Notes: generated from the letters alone by a model not told the origin. Numbered from the stretch's first letter, positions 24,239-32,734 are shown. The stretch: DNA of 50,059 nt from Geodermatophilus africanus (GCF_900107105.1 NZ_FNOT01000022.1:1-50059), one strand, 5' to 3'. Numbers and translations: made by a program.

Positions 24239-24469
24239 TCCGCCTACGCCGGCCGTGGCCTCGGACGACCGAGGCGGACCGGTGCGGGCGGAAAGGGGTG
24301 ACATGGCCGGGCTGCGGGGGAGACCTCCCGCTGGTCGTGTCCTGCTCGGCTGCCGTTCGTTGCGCCCCCCACACCTGGCCGCGCTCCCCACCCCCACGAC
24401 CCCCCGCCGGCGCGGGCACGGACGTGCCCCCCGGGCAGCAGCACCGGAACCCATGGAGGAACAGCAGGG

Positions 24470-24895
24470 ATGAGCGTCGACTCGGGCAGCGCCAGCATGG
24501 CGGCCCGGCTGGGCATCAAGCCGGGCATGGTCGTGCAGGAGCTCGGCTGGGACGAGGACGCCGACGAGGACCTGCGGGACTCCATCGTCGAGGTCTCCGG
24601 CAGTGAGATGGTCGACGAGGACACCGACGAGGTGGCCGACGTCGTGCTCCTGTGGTGGCGCGAGGACGACGGCGACCTCTTCGACGCGTTGACCGACGCG
24701 ATCACGTCCCTGGCCGACGAGGGCGTCGTGTGGTTGCTGGTGCCCAAGTCCGGGCGCCCGGGTCACGTCGAGCCCGGTGACGTCACCGAGGTCGCCCCCA
24801 CCGCCGGCCTGTCGCAGACCAGCAGCGTGTCGGCGGCCAAGGACTGGTCGGGCATCCGCCTGGTCACCCCCAAGGCGGCGCGCAGCCGCCGCTGA
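24470..24895 (+). CDS. DUF3052 family protein
   Basis: A 141-residue acidic protein of unknown function conserved in actinobacteria beside aceE (Rv2239c and SCO2370 type). Recognisable text includes AARLGIKPGMVVQELGWDED, VVLLWWREDDGDLFDALTDA and VVWLLVPKSGRPGHVEPGDV. There is no signal peptide. ATG at 24470 follows GGAGGAACAGCAGGG. It is followed by the peroxiredoxin gene in the same direction after a palindromic repeat that begins two bases past its stop codon. Confidence 0.93.
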   Translation: MSVDSGSASMAARLGIKPGMVVQELGWDEDADEDLRDSIVEVSGSEMVDEDTDEVADVVLLWWREDDGDLFDALTDAITSLADEGVVWLLVPKSGRPGHVEPGDVTEVAPTAGLSQTSSVSAAKDWSGIRLVTPKAARSRR

Positions 24896-24897
24896 GA

Positions 24898-24955
24898 AAG
24901 GACCACCCCTCCCCCCACGCCTCGCAAGCTGGGCGCGGGCCCCTGAGGGATGGCC
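24898..24955 (-). repeat. Palindromic repeat locus E, DUF3052-ahpE gap
   Basis: Reverse orientation: AAGGACC from 24898, arms CCACCCCTC (24903-24911) and GAGGGATGG (24945-24953) with one mismatch, then GGCC. It starts two bases after the DUF3052 stop. It is followed by CGTTCCAG, and a solo right end (GGGGGCCGTTCCAG) repeats near 24985-24998, a trace of another copy. Confidence 0.75.
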
Positions 24956-25027
24956 GTTCCAGTGGGTCACCGGGGCCCTGCGAGGGGGCCGTTCCAGCAC
25001 CTCGGCACGTGGGGCACGATCGGGCGC

Positions 25028-25489
25028 ATGAGCCTCTCCGTCGGGGACGTCGCGCCCGAGTTCAGCCTGCCCGACCAGGACCGCCAGGTCGTGTCGCTGG
25101 CCGACCTGCGCGGGACCCCGGTCCTGCTGGTCTTCTACCCCTTCGCCTTCTCCCGGATCTGCACCGGCGAGCTGTGCCAGCTGCGTGACGAGCTGGCGAC
25201 CTACACCGACGCGGGCGTCCGGGTGCTCGCGCTGAGCACCGACCCGGCCCCCACCCTCAAGGCGTGGCGCGAGCAGGAGGGCTTCGACTTCGCGCTGCTG
25301 TCGGACTTCTGGCCGCACGGCGCCATCGCGCAGACCTACGGCGTGTTCAACGACAAGGCCGGCATGGCCGTCCGCGGCACCTTCCTGCTCGACGCCGACG
25401 GTCGCGTCGCGTTCACCGAGGTCAACGGTCCCGGCGACGCCCGCGAGCAGTCCGGCTGGAAGGACGCGGTGGCGCAACTGGCCGCTTGA
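25028..25489 (+). CDS. ahpE: Peroxiredoxin, AhpE/BCP type
   Basis: A 153-residue thiol peroxidase that reduces hydroperoxides. It opens with VGDVAPEFSLPDQDRQVVSL and has the peroxidatic Cys 45 in YPFAFSRICTGELC. A second Cys at position 50 gives a CxxxxC spacing, the same as the resolving Cys of E. coli BCP, whereas M. tuberculosis AhpE has a single one. It may therefore form an internal disulfide. ATG at 25028 is the only sensible start. Its place after DUF3052 matches the ahpE locus of mycobacteria and streptomycetes, so the symbol rests on synteny as well as sequence. Confidence 0.88.
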   Translation: MSLSVGDVAPEFSLPDQDRQVVSLADLRGTPVLLVFYPFAFSRICTGELCQLRDELATYTDAGVRVLALSTDPAPTLKAWREQEGFDFALLSDFWPHGAIAQTYGVFNDKAGMAVRGTFLLDADGRVAFTEVNGPGDAREQSGWKDAVAQLAA

Positions 25490-25498
25490 GGCCCGGGA

Positions 25499-25550
25499 CG
25501 GCCCCCCTGCAGGGTCCCGCCGCGAGCTGGCGGGGGGCAGGGGGGTCCTT
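25499..25550 (+). repeat. Palindromic repeat locus F, after ahpE
   Basis: The simplest copy: arms CCCCCCTGC (25502-25510) and GCAGGGGGG (25537-25545), inner stem CCCGCC (25516-25521) with GGCGGG (25529-25534), loop GCGAGCT, then GTCCTT. It lies between ahpE and tRNA-Val and could terminate ahpE. Unlike most loci, its GGCC end, not its AAGGACC end, faces the gene. Confidence 0.85.
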
Positions 25551-25569
25551 CCCTTACCCTGGGCGCGCG

Positions 25570-25641
25570 GGGCGCGTAGCTCAGCGGGAGAGCTCTCGCC
25601 TTACAAGCGAGCGGTCGCCGGTTCGATCCCGGCCGCGCCCA
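25570..25641 (+). tRNA. tRNA-Val (anticodon TAC)
   Basis: A 72-nt cloverleaf: acceptor GGGCGCG with CGCGCCC, D-arm GCTCAGCGGGAGAGC, anticodon stem CTCGC/GCGAG around loop CTTACAA, T-arm GCCGGTTCGATCCCGGC, discriminator A. CCA is not encoded. Confidence 0.97.
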
Positions 25642-25774
25642 CCCACCCGCGGGGCCCTGGACGCACCCTGCCGGGCCCCGCCACACTCGCGTCGTTCGTC
25701 GTGTTGCCCAGCGGGGCGTGCACCGCCGGGGCCGCACGAGGGCACAGTCCTCCGCTGCCCCTCGGGAGGCCCGC

Positions 25775-26557
25775 GTGGCCGATGCCGTCCTCGGTCTGCC
25801 GACCTGGCTCGTGGCCGTCCTGCTCGTGGTGGTCATGCCCGGGCTGGTGCTGCTGCTGCAGTGGGGGATCCGGCGCCGGTGGCCCAGCCTGGCCGAGGGC
25901 GACCACAACGAAGTGGTCGGCTTCATCATCGCGGTGGTCGGTGTCATCTACGCCGTCCTCCTGGCGTTCGTCGTGATCGTCGCGTGGGAGAACTCCGCCT
26001 CTGCGGAGCGGATCGTCGGCCAGGAGGCGAGCACCCTGCGCGGCCTGTACCGGGAGAGCGCGGCCTTCCCGGATGAGACGCAGGAGGAACTACACGTCCT
26101 GGTCCGGCAGTACGCCGACGAGGTCGTCGAACTGGAGTGGCCCGCGATGGCCGAGGGTGTCCCGGGTGATTCCCGGGCGGGTGCCGTCTTCGACGAGATG
26201 GCGGAGACGCTCGCGTCGGCCCAGGTCACGACGCCGGCCCAGGAGGAGTTCCTGGGCGCCGAGGCCGAACGGCTCAGCCAGCTGGTGAGCCTGCGCAGTC
26301 AGCGCCTCGACTACGCGGATCGGACGATCCCTGGCGTCCTGTGGACGGCGCTGATCGTGGGCGGGATCGTGACCATCGGCTTCGCGCTGCTGTTCGGGCT
26401 CCAGCGGGCCGTGCTGCACTCCCTGATGCTGGGCAGCCTGGCCGCGCTCATCGGCGTGCTGTTGTTCGTGGCCGTCGAGATGGACCGCCCGTTCGCGGGC
26501 GGCGTCGCCGTCCAGCCCGAGCCCTTCGAGCGGGTGCTGGCGGACTTCAGCCCCTGA
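25775..26557 (+). CDS. DUF4239 (bestrophin-like) membrane protein
   Basis: A 260-residue membrane protein. It has two N-terminal hydrophobic segments (LVAVLLVVVMPGLVLLLQW and VGFIIAVVGVIYAVLLAFVV), a long soluble helical middle (AENSASAERIVGQEASTLRG-like, through EELHVLVRQYADEVVELEW), and two C-terminal segments (TALIVGGIVTIGFALLFG and MLGSLAALIGVLLFVAV). This layout and the VIYAVLLAFVV / ASTLRGLYRES text are those of DUF4239. Bestrophin relatives are anion channels, but the function here is unproven. GTG at 25775 follows GGGAGG by five bases. Confidence 0.85.
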   Translation: MADAVLGLPTWLVAVLLVVVMPGLVLLLQWGIRRRWPSLAEGDHNEVVGFIIAVVGVIYAVLLAFVVIVAWENSASAERIVGQEASTLRGLYRESAAFPDETQEELHVLVRQYADEVVELEWPAMAEGVPGDSRAGAVFDEMAETLASAQVTTPAQEEFLGAEAERLSQLVSLRSQRLDYADRTIPGVLWTALIVGGIVTIGFALLFGLQRAVLHSLMLGSLAALIGVLLFVAVEMDRPFAGGVAVQPEPFERVLADFSP

Positions 26558-26559
26558 CA

Positions 26560-26593
26560 GGGGGCCCGGCGACCGTGCGGTCGCCGGGCCCCC
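26560..26593. terminator. Bidirectional hairpin terminator
   Basis: A perfect 15-bp stem (26560-26574 with 26579-26593) and a four-base loop GTGC, just after the DUF4239 stop and before the converging hydrolase gene. Confidence 0.88.
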
Positions 26594-26606
26594 GTCATCG
26601 GTGGGC

Positions 26607-27401
26607 TCAGGCCGCGGTGGCCGCCTCGACCAGCGGCGCGGGGACGTCGGGCCTCGGGAAGGCCGGGCGCAGGAACACCGGCGGCCGGAAGTGCGTCCAG
26701 CTGCCCTCGGGCTGGGCGAGCCGGTCGGCGATCGCCCAGAGGGCGGCCGGGTGGTGGCCGATCCCCAGGTGGCTGGCCATCACGGCGATGTTCTCCGACC
26801 GCTCGCCGGGGGTCTCCAGGCAGGTCTGCCAGTGCACGATGCCGTCGAAGTGGGAGTAGATCGACGTCGTGGGCACCGGCAGCGGGGTGCAGTCGGGCTC
26901 CAGCGGCAGCGAGCGGTACTCGACGTGCAGGTGCGAGTAGCTGTCGAAGACCCGCGACGCCCGGCTCTGGCTGTGCCGGGTGATCCGGAACGGGCTGCCC
27001 AGGGTTATCACCTGGCGCACCGAGTCCGGCGTCCGGCGGGCCAGGTCCCGGGCGAAGATGCCGCCGAGGCTCCAGCCGACCAGGGACAGCGGCCGCCCGT
27101 AGCGGTCGCTGAGGTCGTCGACCCGGTCGCGCATCCCGGCCACGCAGGCCGCGGTGGGGCCGATGTTGCGGCCCAGGCGCCAGCCGTGGACCCGGTAGCC
27201 GAGCCGGCGCAGCGTCGCGCGGAGCACCCGCGTCGAGGTGTCGTCGGCCATCAGGCCGGGCAGCACGAGCACCGGGTGACCGTCGCCCTGCGGCAACCTC
27301 GGCATCAGCGGCCGAGCCGCCAGGTACAGGCCGAAGTCGGCCACCGCCCGGCCGGGCTCGCTCCAGTAGAGCGGCAGAGCCGGTGCATCGCCTCGCGTCA
27401 C
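26607..27401 (-). CDS. Alpha/beta hydrolase, lipase/acyltransferase-like
   Basis: A 264-residue alpha/beta hydrolase. The nucleophile elbow is SLVGWSLGGIFARDLA, the likely acid is in IYSHFDGIVHW and the His in ASHLGIGHHPAALW. The text HPVLVLPGLMADDTSTRVLR resembles esterase/lipases and phospholipid:diacylglycerol acyltransferase-like proteins. GTG at 27401 follows GAGGAGG, which decides against the longer reading. No signal peptide is seen from this start. It diverges from a second hydrolase and belongs to a stretch rich in lipid genes. Confidence 0.82.
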   Translation of the reverse strand: MTRGDAPALPLYWSEPGRAVADFGLYLAARPLMPRLPQGDGHPVLVLPGLMADDTSTRVLRATLRRLGYRVHGWRLGRNIGPTAACVAGMRDRVDDLSDRYGRPLSLVGWSLGGIFARDLARRTPDSVRQVITLGSPFRITRHSQSRASRVFDSYSHLHVEYRSLPLEPDCTPLPVPTTSIYSHFDGIVHWQTCLETPGERSENIAVMASHLGIGHHPAALWAIADRLAQPEGSWTHFRPPVFLRPAFPRPDVPAPLVEAATAA

Positions 27402-27588
27402 GTCGCGCCTCCTCGTCAGCCGGCCGTCGTGGGCGGCTGGCTGCTCGCCGGTACCCACGCGGTGCCGTCCTCGACACACGGACGTCACCTGGACGACACA
27501 TCGGCAGTCTCGCCCTGAGGTGTGACACACGCGTCACCGCTGCCGACCCGGCGGAGGGAGAACCGGGCGGGCGTGTCACGGTACGGGC

Positions 27589-28488
27589 ATGGACACCGAG
27601 ACCGACGCCGGGACGCCCGCCGCCCGCAGCTGCACCGTGGACCTCGACGGTCCGGTGCACCACGTCGACTTCGGCGGCCGGGAGGACGGGCCGACCGTCG
27701 TCCTGGTGCACGGCCTGGGCGGCTCGCACCTCAACTGGGACCTGTTCGCCCCGCTGCTCACGCCGCACGCCCGGGTGCACGCCCTCGACCTGCCCGGCTT
27801 CGGCCGCAGCGAGCCGGGGCAGCGGACGGCGAACGTGCGCGACAACGTGGTGGTCCTCGACCGCTTCATCCGCGAGGTGACCGGCGGGCCGGTGGTGCTG
27901 GTCGGCAACTCGATGGGCGGGATGGTGTCGGTGCTGGAGGCGCAGCGCTCACCGGCGAAGGTGAGCGGCCTGGTGCTGGTCGACGCGGCGCTGCCCGGTC
28001 CGCGAGGGCGCCCCGATCCCCGGGTCGCGGCGGCCTTCGGGCTGTACGCGCTGCCGGGCGCGGGCGCTCGCTACCTGGCCGGCCGTCGCCGCAGGCTCGG
28101 CGCGCGGGGCACGGTCCGCGAGATGCTGGTGCTGTGCGGCGTGGACCCCGACGCCGTCCCACCCGCGCTGATCGACCGCTCGGTGGCGCTGGTCGACGAG
28201 CGCCGCGACGTCGCCGGCATGGACCGCGCGTTCCTCACCGCGGCCCGGTCGCTGCTCCTGCTGCTGGCCGACCCGCGGCTGATCCGCCGGGCGATGGCCG
28301 GCGTGCAGGTGCCGGTGCTGCTCGTGCAGGGCGACCGGGACCGGCTGGTGCCGGTGTCGGTGGCGCGTGACGTCGCCCGGCGGCACCCGGACTGGCGCTA
28401 CGTGGAGCTGGCCGGCGCGGGGCACGTGCCGCAGCTGCAGTGCCCGGAGTTGCTGGCCGAGCACGTCCTGGCATGGCTGCCCCGGTGA
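27589..28488 (+). CDS. Alpha/beta hydrolase
   Basis: A 299-residue hydrolase of the standard alpha/beta fold. The oxyanion region is VVLVHGLGGSHLNWDLF, the nucleophile Ser lies in LVGNSMGGMVSVLEAQ, the acid in LLVQGDRDRLVPVSVA and the His in ELAGAGHVPQLQCPELL. It resembles haloalkane dehalogenase or meta-cleavage product hydrolase relatives, too general for a substrate. ATG at 27589 is the likely start. A palindromic repeat begins five bases after its stop. Confidence 0.9.
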   Translation: MDTETDAGTPAARSCTVDLDGPVHHVDFGGREDGPTVVLVHGLGGSHLNWDLFAPLLTPHARVHALDLPGFGRSEPGQRTANVRDNVVVLDRFIREVTGGPVVLVGNSMGGMVSVLEAQRSPAKVSGLVLVDAALPGPRGRPDPRVAAAFGLYALPGAGARYLAGRRRRLGARGTVREMLVLCGVDPDAVPPALIDRSVALVDERRDVAGMDRAFLTAARSLLLLLADPRLIRRAMAGVQVPVLLVQGDRDRLVPVSVARDVARRHPDWRYVELAGAGHVPQLQCPELLAEHVLAWLPR

Positions 28489-28492
28489 GGTA

Positions 28493-28557
28493 CTGGAACG
28501 GCCCCGGTGCAGGGTCCCGTGCCGAGCTCGCGAGGCGCGGGGGGCACCGGGGTCCTT
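28493..28557 (+). repeat. Palindromic repeat locus G, between converging genes
   Basis: CTGGAACGGCC leads into arms CCCCGGTGC (28502-28510) and GCACCGGGG (28544-28552), an inner stem CCCGTGCC (28516-28523) with GGCGCGGG (28534-28541, one G-T pair), then GTCCTT. The outer arms differ from all other loci at the variable positions yet pair perfectly. The GTCCTT end lies three bases from the stop of the converging epimerase gene. Confidence 0.85.
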
Positions 28558-28560
28558 CCC

Positions 28561-29559
28561 TCAGGCCAGCGTCGCCCGCAGGGCCTCCAGCCCGGTGTAG
28601 CGGGGCCGCCAGCCCAGCTGCTGCTTGGCCTTGGCGGTGTCCATGATCACGGGGCGGCTGGCCGCCTCCACCCACTCGGCGACCGGCGGCAGGAACGGCA
28701 GCCTGGCCACCGCGCGGGCGGCGAACTGGGCCGGCGCGGCGGGCACCGGGATCGGCAGCGCGCCGAACTCGCGGGCGACGTCCGCGGCGGTCAACACGCC
28801 GTCCCCGGCGATGTTGTAGGCGCCGGGCGGACCCGCCGCGACGACACACAACTGCAGCGCCCGGCCGACGTCCTCCTCGTGGACGACCTGCAGCCGCAGC
28901 TCCGGGGTGACCACGGGGACGGTCACCGGCAGCCGCCGCGGGCGGCCGAACAGCCGGCGACCCAGCGGCGCGAGCGGGCCGGGCAGCACGTCCTTGGCGC
29001 CGACGGCGTTCGGGCCGAGCACGATCGGCGGCCGGAGCAGGTACAGCGCCAGGCCGGGCGCCGTGGCCGACTCGGCGCCGAGCAGCTGCTCGAGCTCGGC
29101 CTTCTCCTGCGCGTAGAAGAGCCGCGCGGCGGGGCGCACCGGCCAGTCCTCGTGGATCGGCTCGGGGTTGTCGGGGTGCCAGCCGTAGGCGGCCACCGAC
29201 GACGCGTAGACGAACCGGCGCGCGCCGGCGGCCGCGGCGGCGCGGAAGACGTTGAGCGTGCCGTCGACGTTGATCGCCCGGGTCGTCTCCCGGGAGGCGT
29301 TGCCGGTGATCAGGAACGCCAGGTGGACGACGACGTCGGCGCCGGCGAACGCCTCCTCCAGGGCCGCGGGGTCGCGGACGTCGCCGCGCCGGTACTCCAT
29401 CTTCGTCCAGCCCCGCTCGGCCGGGTCGAACGGCCGCCGCGCGATGCCGACGATGCGCGTGACGCGGTCGTCGGCCTGCAGGAGCGGGACGAGGCCGTTG
29501 CCGAAGGTGCCCGTCGGGCCGGTGACGGCGACGGTGAGGTCGGTCTCGGGGGCTGCCAC
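28561..29559 (-). CDS. NAD-dependent epimerase/dehydratase (extended SDR)
   Basis: A 332-residue extended short-chain dehydrogenase. The NAD site is VAVTGPTGTFGNGLV, then DVRDPAALEEAFAGADVVVHL, the catalytic YAQEK (Tyr and Lys) with the Ser in FVYASSVAAYG before it, and LRPPIVLGPNAVG. Substrates range from nucleotide sugars to sterols. It ends with WRPRYTGLEALRATLA. GTG at 29559 is the start by homology; the ribosome binding site is weak. It lies 37 bases after the WS/DGAT stop in the same direction, so they probably share a transcript. Confidence 0.9.
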   Translation of the reverse strand: MAAPETDLTVAVTGPTGTFGNGLVPLLQADDRVTRIVGIARRPFDPAERGWTKMEYRRGDVRDPAALEEAFAGADVVVHLAFLITGNASRETTRAINVDGTLNVFRAAAAAGARRFVYASSVAAYGWHPDNPEPIHEDWPVRPAARLFYAQEKAELEQLLGAESATAPGLALYLLRPPIVLGPNAVGAKDVLPGPLAPLGRRLFGRPRRLPVTVPVVTPELRLQVVHEEDVGRALQLCVVAAGPPGAYNIAGDGVLTAADVAREFGALPIPVPAAPAQFAARAVARLPFLPPVAEWVEAASRPVIMDTAKAKQQLGWRPRYTGLEALRATLA

Positions 29560-29596
29560 GCCGACCGGCTACCCGGCCGGCGCGGTGGCCAACCGG

Positions 29597-31009
29597 TCAG
29601 GTCGCGGCGCCGGCGGGGGTGGCCGCCGAGGCGGCCTCGAGCAGCTCGCTCACGCCCGTGCAGATGCCGCGGGAGAGGACGTCGACGTCGGGGAAGGCGT
29701 CGAAGTCTGCGTTGATCCCGAAGGTCATCGAGCTCAGGTAGGAGAAGATCCCGATGGAGACCCGGGTGCCGCCGGCGATCGGCACGTAGGCGTGCGCCGA
29801 GGACATCCGTCGGCCGAGCACGTAGAGCGGCACCCGGGGGCCGGGCACGTTGGTCGTGACCGCCTGGCACCACATCTGCCCCGCGGCCAGCGCGGCCCGC
29901 ACGCCGAGCGCGAGCATCGTCGGCGCCATGAAGTCGCCCATCGCGATGATCGAGCGGGCGTCGACGGTCTGCATGCGCCTCTTGTGCTCGTCCATCTGCC
30001 GGCGGACCGAGGTCAGCCGCGCCACCGGGTCGGGCTCGCTGACGGGCAGGTCGACGAAGACCGCGGAGATCTGGTTGTCCAGCTGCCCGTGCTGGTCGGG
30101 CCGCCGGACCGACACGGGCACCATCGAGCGGACCACCAGTCCATCCCTCAGGGACCCGCGCCGCTCGAGCAGGTCGCGGAAGCCGCGGGTGATGGCGGCG
30201 AGGACGACGTCGTTGACGGTGCCCCCGAACGCCGTCCGGACCCGTCGCAGGTCCTCGAACTCCGCGTCGGCCCACGCCCACCGCCGGTGCGGGCCGATCG
30301 GCCCGTTGAGGGAGCGGGCGGTCGGGGTGGCCAGCTGGCGGGCCGTCTTCGGCATGGTCGCGAACAGCGAACGGCCGGCCTTCACGGCGGTGCGGCCGGC
30401 GCCACGGACCCCGCCCGCGCCGGGGAGCCGGGTGAGCTCGCGCAGCGGGTGGGTGACGGCGTCCTGGACCGCGCCGGCGACCACCTCGAGGGACGACGGG
30501 CTGCGCTGCGGCGTCCAGTCCTGCGGCTCGCTGTGGGTGGCGTCGGGCGTGAGGTCGAACATCAGCTGCATGAGCTCGCTGCCGGCGACGCCGTCGACCA
30601 TGCAGTGGTGCACCTTGGAGATCAGCGCCCAGCGGCCGTCCTCCAGGCCCTCGACCAGCCACAGCTCCCACAGCGGCTTGGCCAGGTCCAGGCGCTGGCC
30701 GAGGACGCGGCCGGCCAGGTTGCGCAGCTGCTCCTCACCGCCCGGGCTCGGGACGGCGGTGTGCCGGACGTGGTACAGGATCTGGAAGTGCGGGTCGTCG
30801 ACCCACAGCGGCCGGCCCAGGTCCATCGGTACCCGCCGGACCCGCTGCCGGTAGCGGGGCACCTTCGGGAGCTTGCCGAGCAGCAGCCGCACGAGGTCGC
30901 CGTAGGAGGGTGCGGGCCCCTCGAACACCGCCACGGAGCCCACGTGCAGCGGCGTGTTCTCGCTCTCCGCGTAGTAGAACCCGGCATCGGTCGGACTCAT
31001 GCGATCCAC
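29597..31009 (-). CDS. Wax ester synthase/diacylglycerol O-acyltransferase (WS/DGAT)
   Basis: A 470-residue acyltransferase that makes triacylglycerols or wax esters from acyl-CoA. The active-site HHxxxDG motif is HHCMVDG at about residues 134-140. Other family text: SPTDAGFYYAESENTPLHVG at the start, PLWVDDPHFQILYHVR, GTVNDVVLAAITRGFRD, SVRRPDQHGQLDNQIS and TNVPGPRVPLYVLG. GTG at 31009 follows GGAGGGAG by about six bases; ATG at 31000 is the alternative. Actinobacteria use these enzymes for storage lipid. Neighbouring hydrolases and the SDR gene would fit lipid turnover. Confidence 0.95.
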   Translation of the reverse strand: MDRMSPTDAGFYYAESENTPLHVGSVAVFEGPAPSYGDLVRLLLGKLPKVPRYRQRVRRVPMDLGRPLWVDDPHFQILYHVRHTAVPSPGGEEQLRNLAGRVLGQRLDLAKPLWELWLVEGLEDGRWALISKVHHCMVDGVAGSELMQLMFDLTPDATHSEPQDWTPQRSPSSLEVVAGAVQDAVTHPLRELTRLPGAGGVRGAGRTAVKAGRSLFATMPKTARQLATPTARSLNGPIGPHRRWAWADAEFEDLRRVRTAFGGTVNDVVLAAITRGFRDLLERRGSLRDGLVVRSMVPVSVRRPDQHGQLDNQISAVFVDLPVSEPDPVARLTSVRRQMDEHKRRMQTVDARSIIAMGDFMAPTMLALGVRAALAAGQMWCQAVTTNVPGPRVPLYVLGRRMSSAHAYVPIAGGTRVSIGIFSYLSSMTFGINADFDAFPDVDVLSRGICTGVSELLEAASAATPAGAAT

Positions 31010-31141
31010 GGTCGGCTCCCTCCAGCCCGCCGGCCGACGGCGGGCCATCGTCGCAGCTCCTCGGGGGCTCGCGGAACGCCGTCGCCCCCTCTGGGTGGCA
31101 CCTACCCGACCACGTGGCGGGGGTTGGCGTCCACCGGGGGC

Positions 31142-32083
31142 TCAGGCCGCCCGGGCGGCGTCCTCGACCCGGTCGAGCAGCCGCAGGAACGCCGCGTCGA
31201 CGATCGCGGTGCGGGTCAGGTTGACGCTGTGCCCGGCGCCCTCGACCACGACCAGCTCGGCCGACGCGCCGATCTCCTCGGCCAGCCGCCGTCCGTGGGG
31301 GAGCGGGGTCAGCCGGTCGTGCGTGCCGGCGACGACGGTGACCGGCACGCGGCTGAGCACCGGCAGGGCGGCGTGCTCGTCGTGGTCGATCAGGGTCGCG
31401 TAGAAGGCCATCGTCACCGGCAGCGGCGTCTCCTCCAGCAGGTCCTGCACCACTCGGACCTGCTCCGGGTCGGCGTCGTCCCGGCCGAACAGGTAGCGGC
31501 GGGTGTACCAGCGCCCGATCCGCGTCCCGCGGCGGCGGGAGCGCTCCAGCAGCGGCGCCCACAGCTGCAGCAGCCAGAGGTAGAGCGGCAGGAGGTGCAG
31601 CGCGCGCAGCAGCCGCACCCCGAGCCCGACGACGCCGTCGCTCACCAGCCCACCGGCGGAGGTGGCCAGCAGGAAGGCCCCGACGACGCGGGTGCCGAAC
31701 AGCTCGGGGCGCTGCCGGGCCAGGGCCATGACGCTCATCCCGCCCATCGAGTGGCCGGCCAGCACCACCGGCCCGCGGGGGACGACGGCGTCGAGCACCT
31801 GGCCCAGGTCGCGGCCGGTGCGGTCGATCGTCGCGCGGGTCAGCGGCGTCCAGCCGGAGCGGCCGTGCCCGCGCTGGTCCCAGAGGACCAGGCGGGCGCG
31901 GTCCCGCAGCGCCCGGCGCTGCAGGTCCCACTCGCCGAGCCGGGCGGTGAACCCGTGACTGAGGACGACGGTGAGCGGGGCTGCGTCGCTCCCGTCCCCG
32001 CCACCCCCAGCCGCAACGCCGTCGACCTCGACGTGCAGGTCGACGCCGTCGTCGGTGTGGACGGTCAGCTCGCGGGCGGTCAC
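31142..32083 (-). CDS. Alpha/beta hydrolase, lysophospholipase/monoacylglycerol lipase-like
   Basis: A 313-residue alpha/beta hydrolase. It shows VVLSHGFTARLGEW (oxyanion), LVLWDQRGHGRSGW, the nucleophile Ser in VLAGHSMGGMSVMALA, the acid in VVAGTHDRLTPLPHG and the His in VEGAGHSVNL. A long insertion between about residues 150 and 220 forms a lid with hydrophobic helices (LLRALHLLPLYLWLLQLWAP), typical of lipid-acting enzymes. GTG at 32083 follows AAGGATG. It is directly upstream of the WS/DGAT gene on the same strand, so it may release fatty acids from the stored lipid. Confidence 0.88.
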   Translation of the reverse strand: MTARELTVHTDDGVDLHVEVDGVAAGGGGDGSDAAPLTVVLSHGFTARLGEWDLQRRALRDRARLVLWDQRGHGRSGWTPLTRATIDRTGRDLGQVLDAVVPRGPVVLAGHSMGGMSVMALARQRPELFGTRVVGAFLLATSAGGLVSDGVVGLGVRLLRALHLLPLYLWLLQLWAPLLERSRRRGTRIGRWYTRRYLFGRDDADPEQVRVVQDLLEETPLPVTMAFYATLIDHDEHAALPVLSRVPVTVVAGTHDRLTPLPHGRRLAEEIGASAELVVVEGAGHSVNLTRTAIVDAAFLRLLDRVEDAARAA

Positions 32084-32178
32084 CCGGCCATCCTTACCCG
32101 CTGCGCCGGTGGTCCGCCCGGCGCGGCGCCGGGACCGCCCCGTGGGGAGCGGCCCCGGCGCTCGGCCCGTCGGCGCGG

Positions 32179-32667
32179 TCAGCCCAGACGGACCTCGAGG
32201 TCGACGGTGTCGGTGCCGGCCCGGAAGGTGCCGATCACCTCACCCGCGGCCCCGGCGTAGTCGCCGGTGCCGCCGGTGACCGCCCAGGTGTAGCCGGCCG
32301 GTCCGGTGGTCGGGTCCTCGTCGAAGGCGCCCTGTGTGGTGAGCGACCCCTCCGGGAGGATCAGCGTGGCCGTGCAGGCTCCTGCCAGGCGGGTCTCGGA
32401 GATCGTCGTGAGGGTGCAGCTGCCGGCGCTCGTGCCCACCGTCCGGCCGTCGCGCTGCAGGTCGTCGAGGAAGACCTGGGTGTCGCCGGCGCTCGGCCCG
32501 GGCGTGCCGAGGTCGAGGTCGGTGTTGCGGTCGGGGACGGCGACGGTGGTCAGCCGGAGCGGCTGGTCGGCGGCCGCGGCGGGCAGGACGACCAGCGCCG
32601 AGGCGGCACCGGCGACCAGCACGGTGGCCGCGAGCCCGGTGCGGCGGGTAGGGGTGGACGGGCTCAT
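32179..32667 (-). CDS. Secreted allene oxide cyclase/dirigent-like barrel protein
   Basis: A 162-residue exported protein. The signal peptide is LAATVLVAGAASALVVLPAAA with cleavage after AAA-D. The mature part is a run of short beta strands ending in GPAGYTWAVTGGTGDYAGAA and GEVIGTFRAGTDTVDLEVRL, which is the pattern of the AOC-like/dirigent beta-barrel in actinobacteria. Two Cys (in GSCTLTT and GACTATL) may form a disulfide. No catalytic role is visible. ATG at 32667 is the start. Confidence 0.78.
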   Translation of the reverse strand: MSPSTPTRRTGLAATVLVAGAASALVVLPAAAADQPLRLTTVAVPDRNTDLDLGTPGPSAGDTQVFLDDLQRDGRTVGTSAGSCTLTTISETRLAGACTATLILPEGSLTTQGAFDEDPTTGPAGYTWAVTGGTGDYAGAAGEVIGTFRAGTDTVDLEVRLG

Positions 32668-32734
32668 CGGGACCGCGCGGCTGCGGTCGCCCGGGCCCGG
32701 GAGGCCGGCCTGGGGCGGGCGTAGCCCGCCCGGC

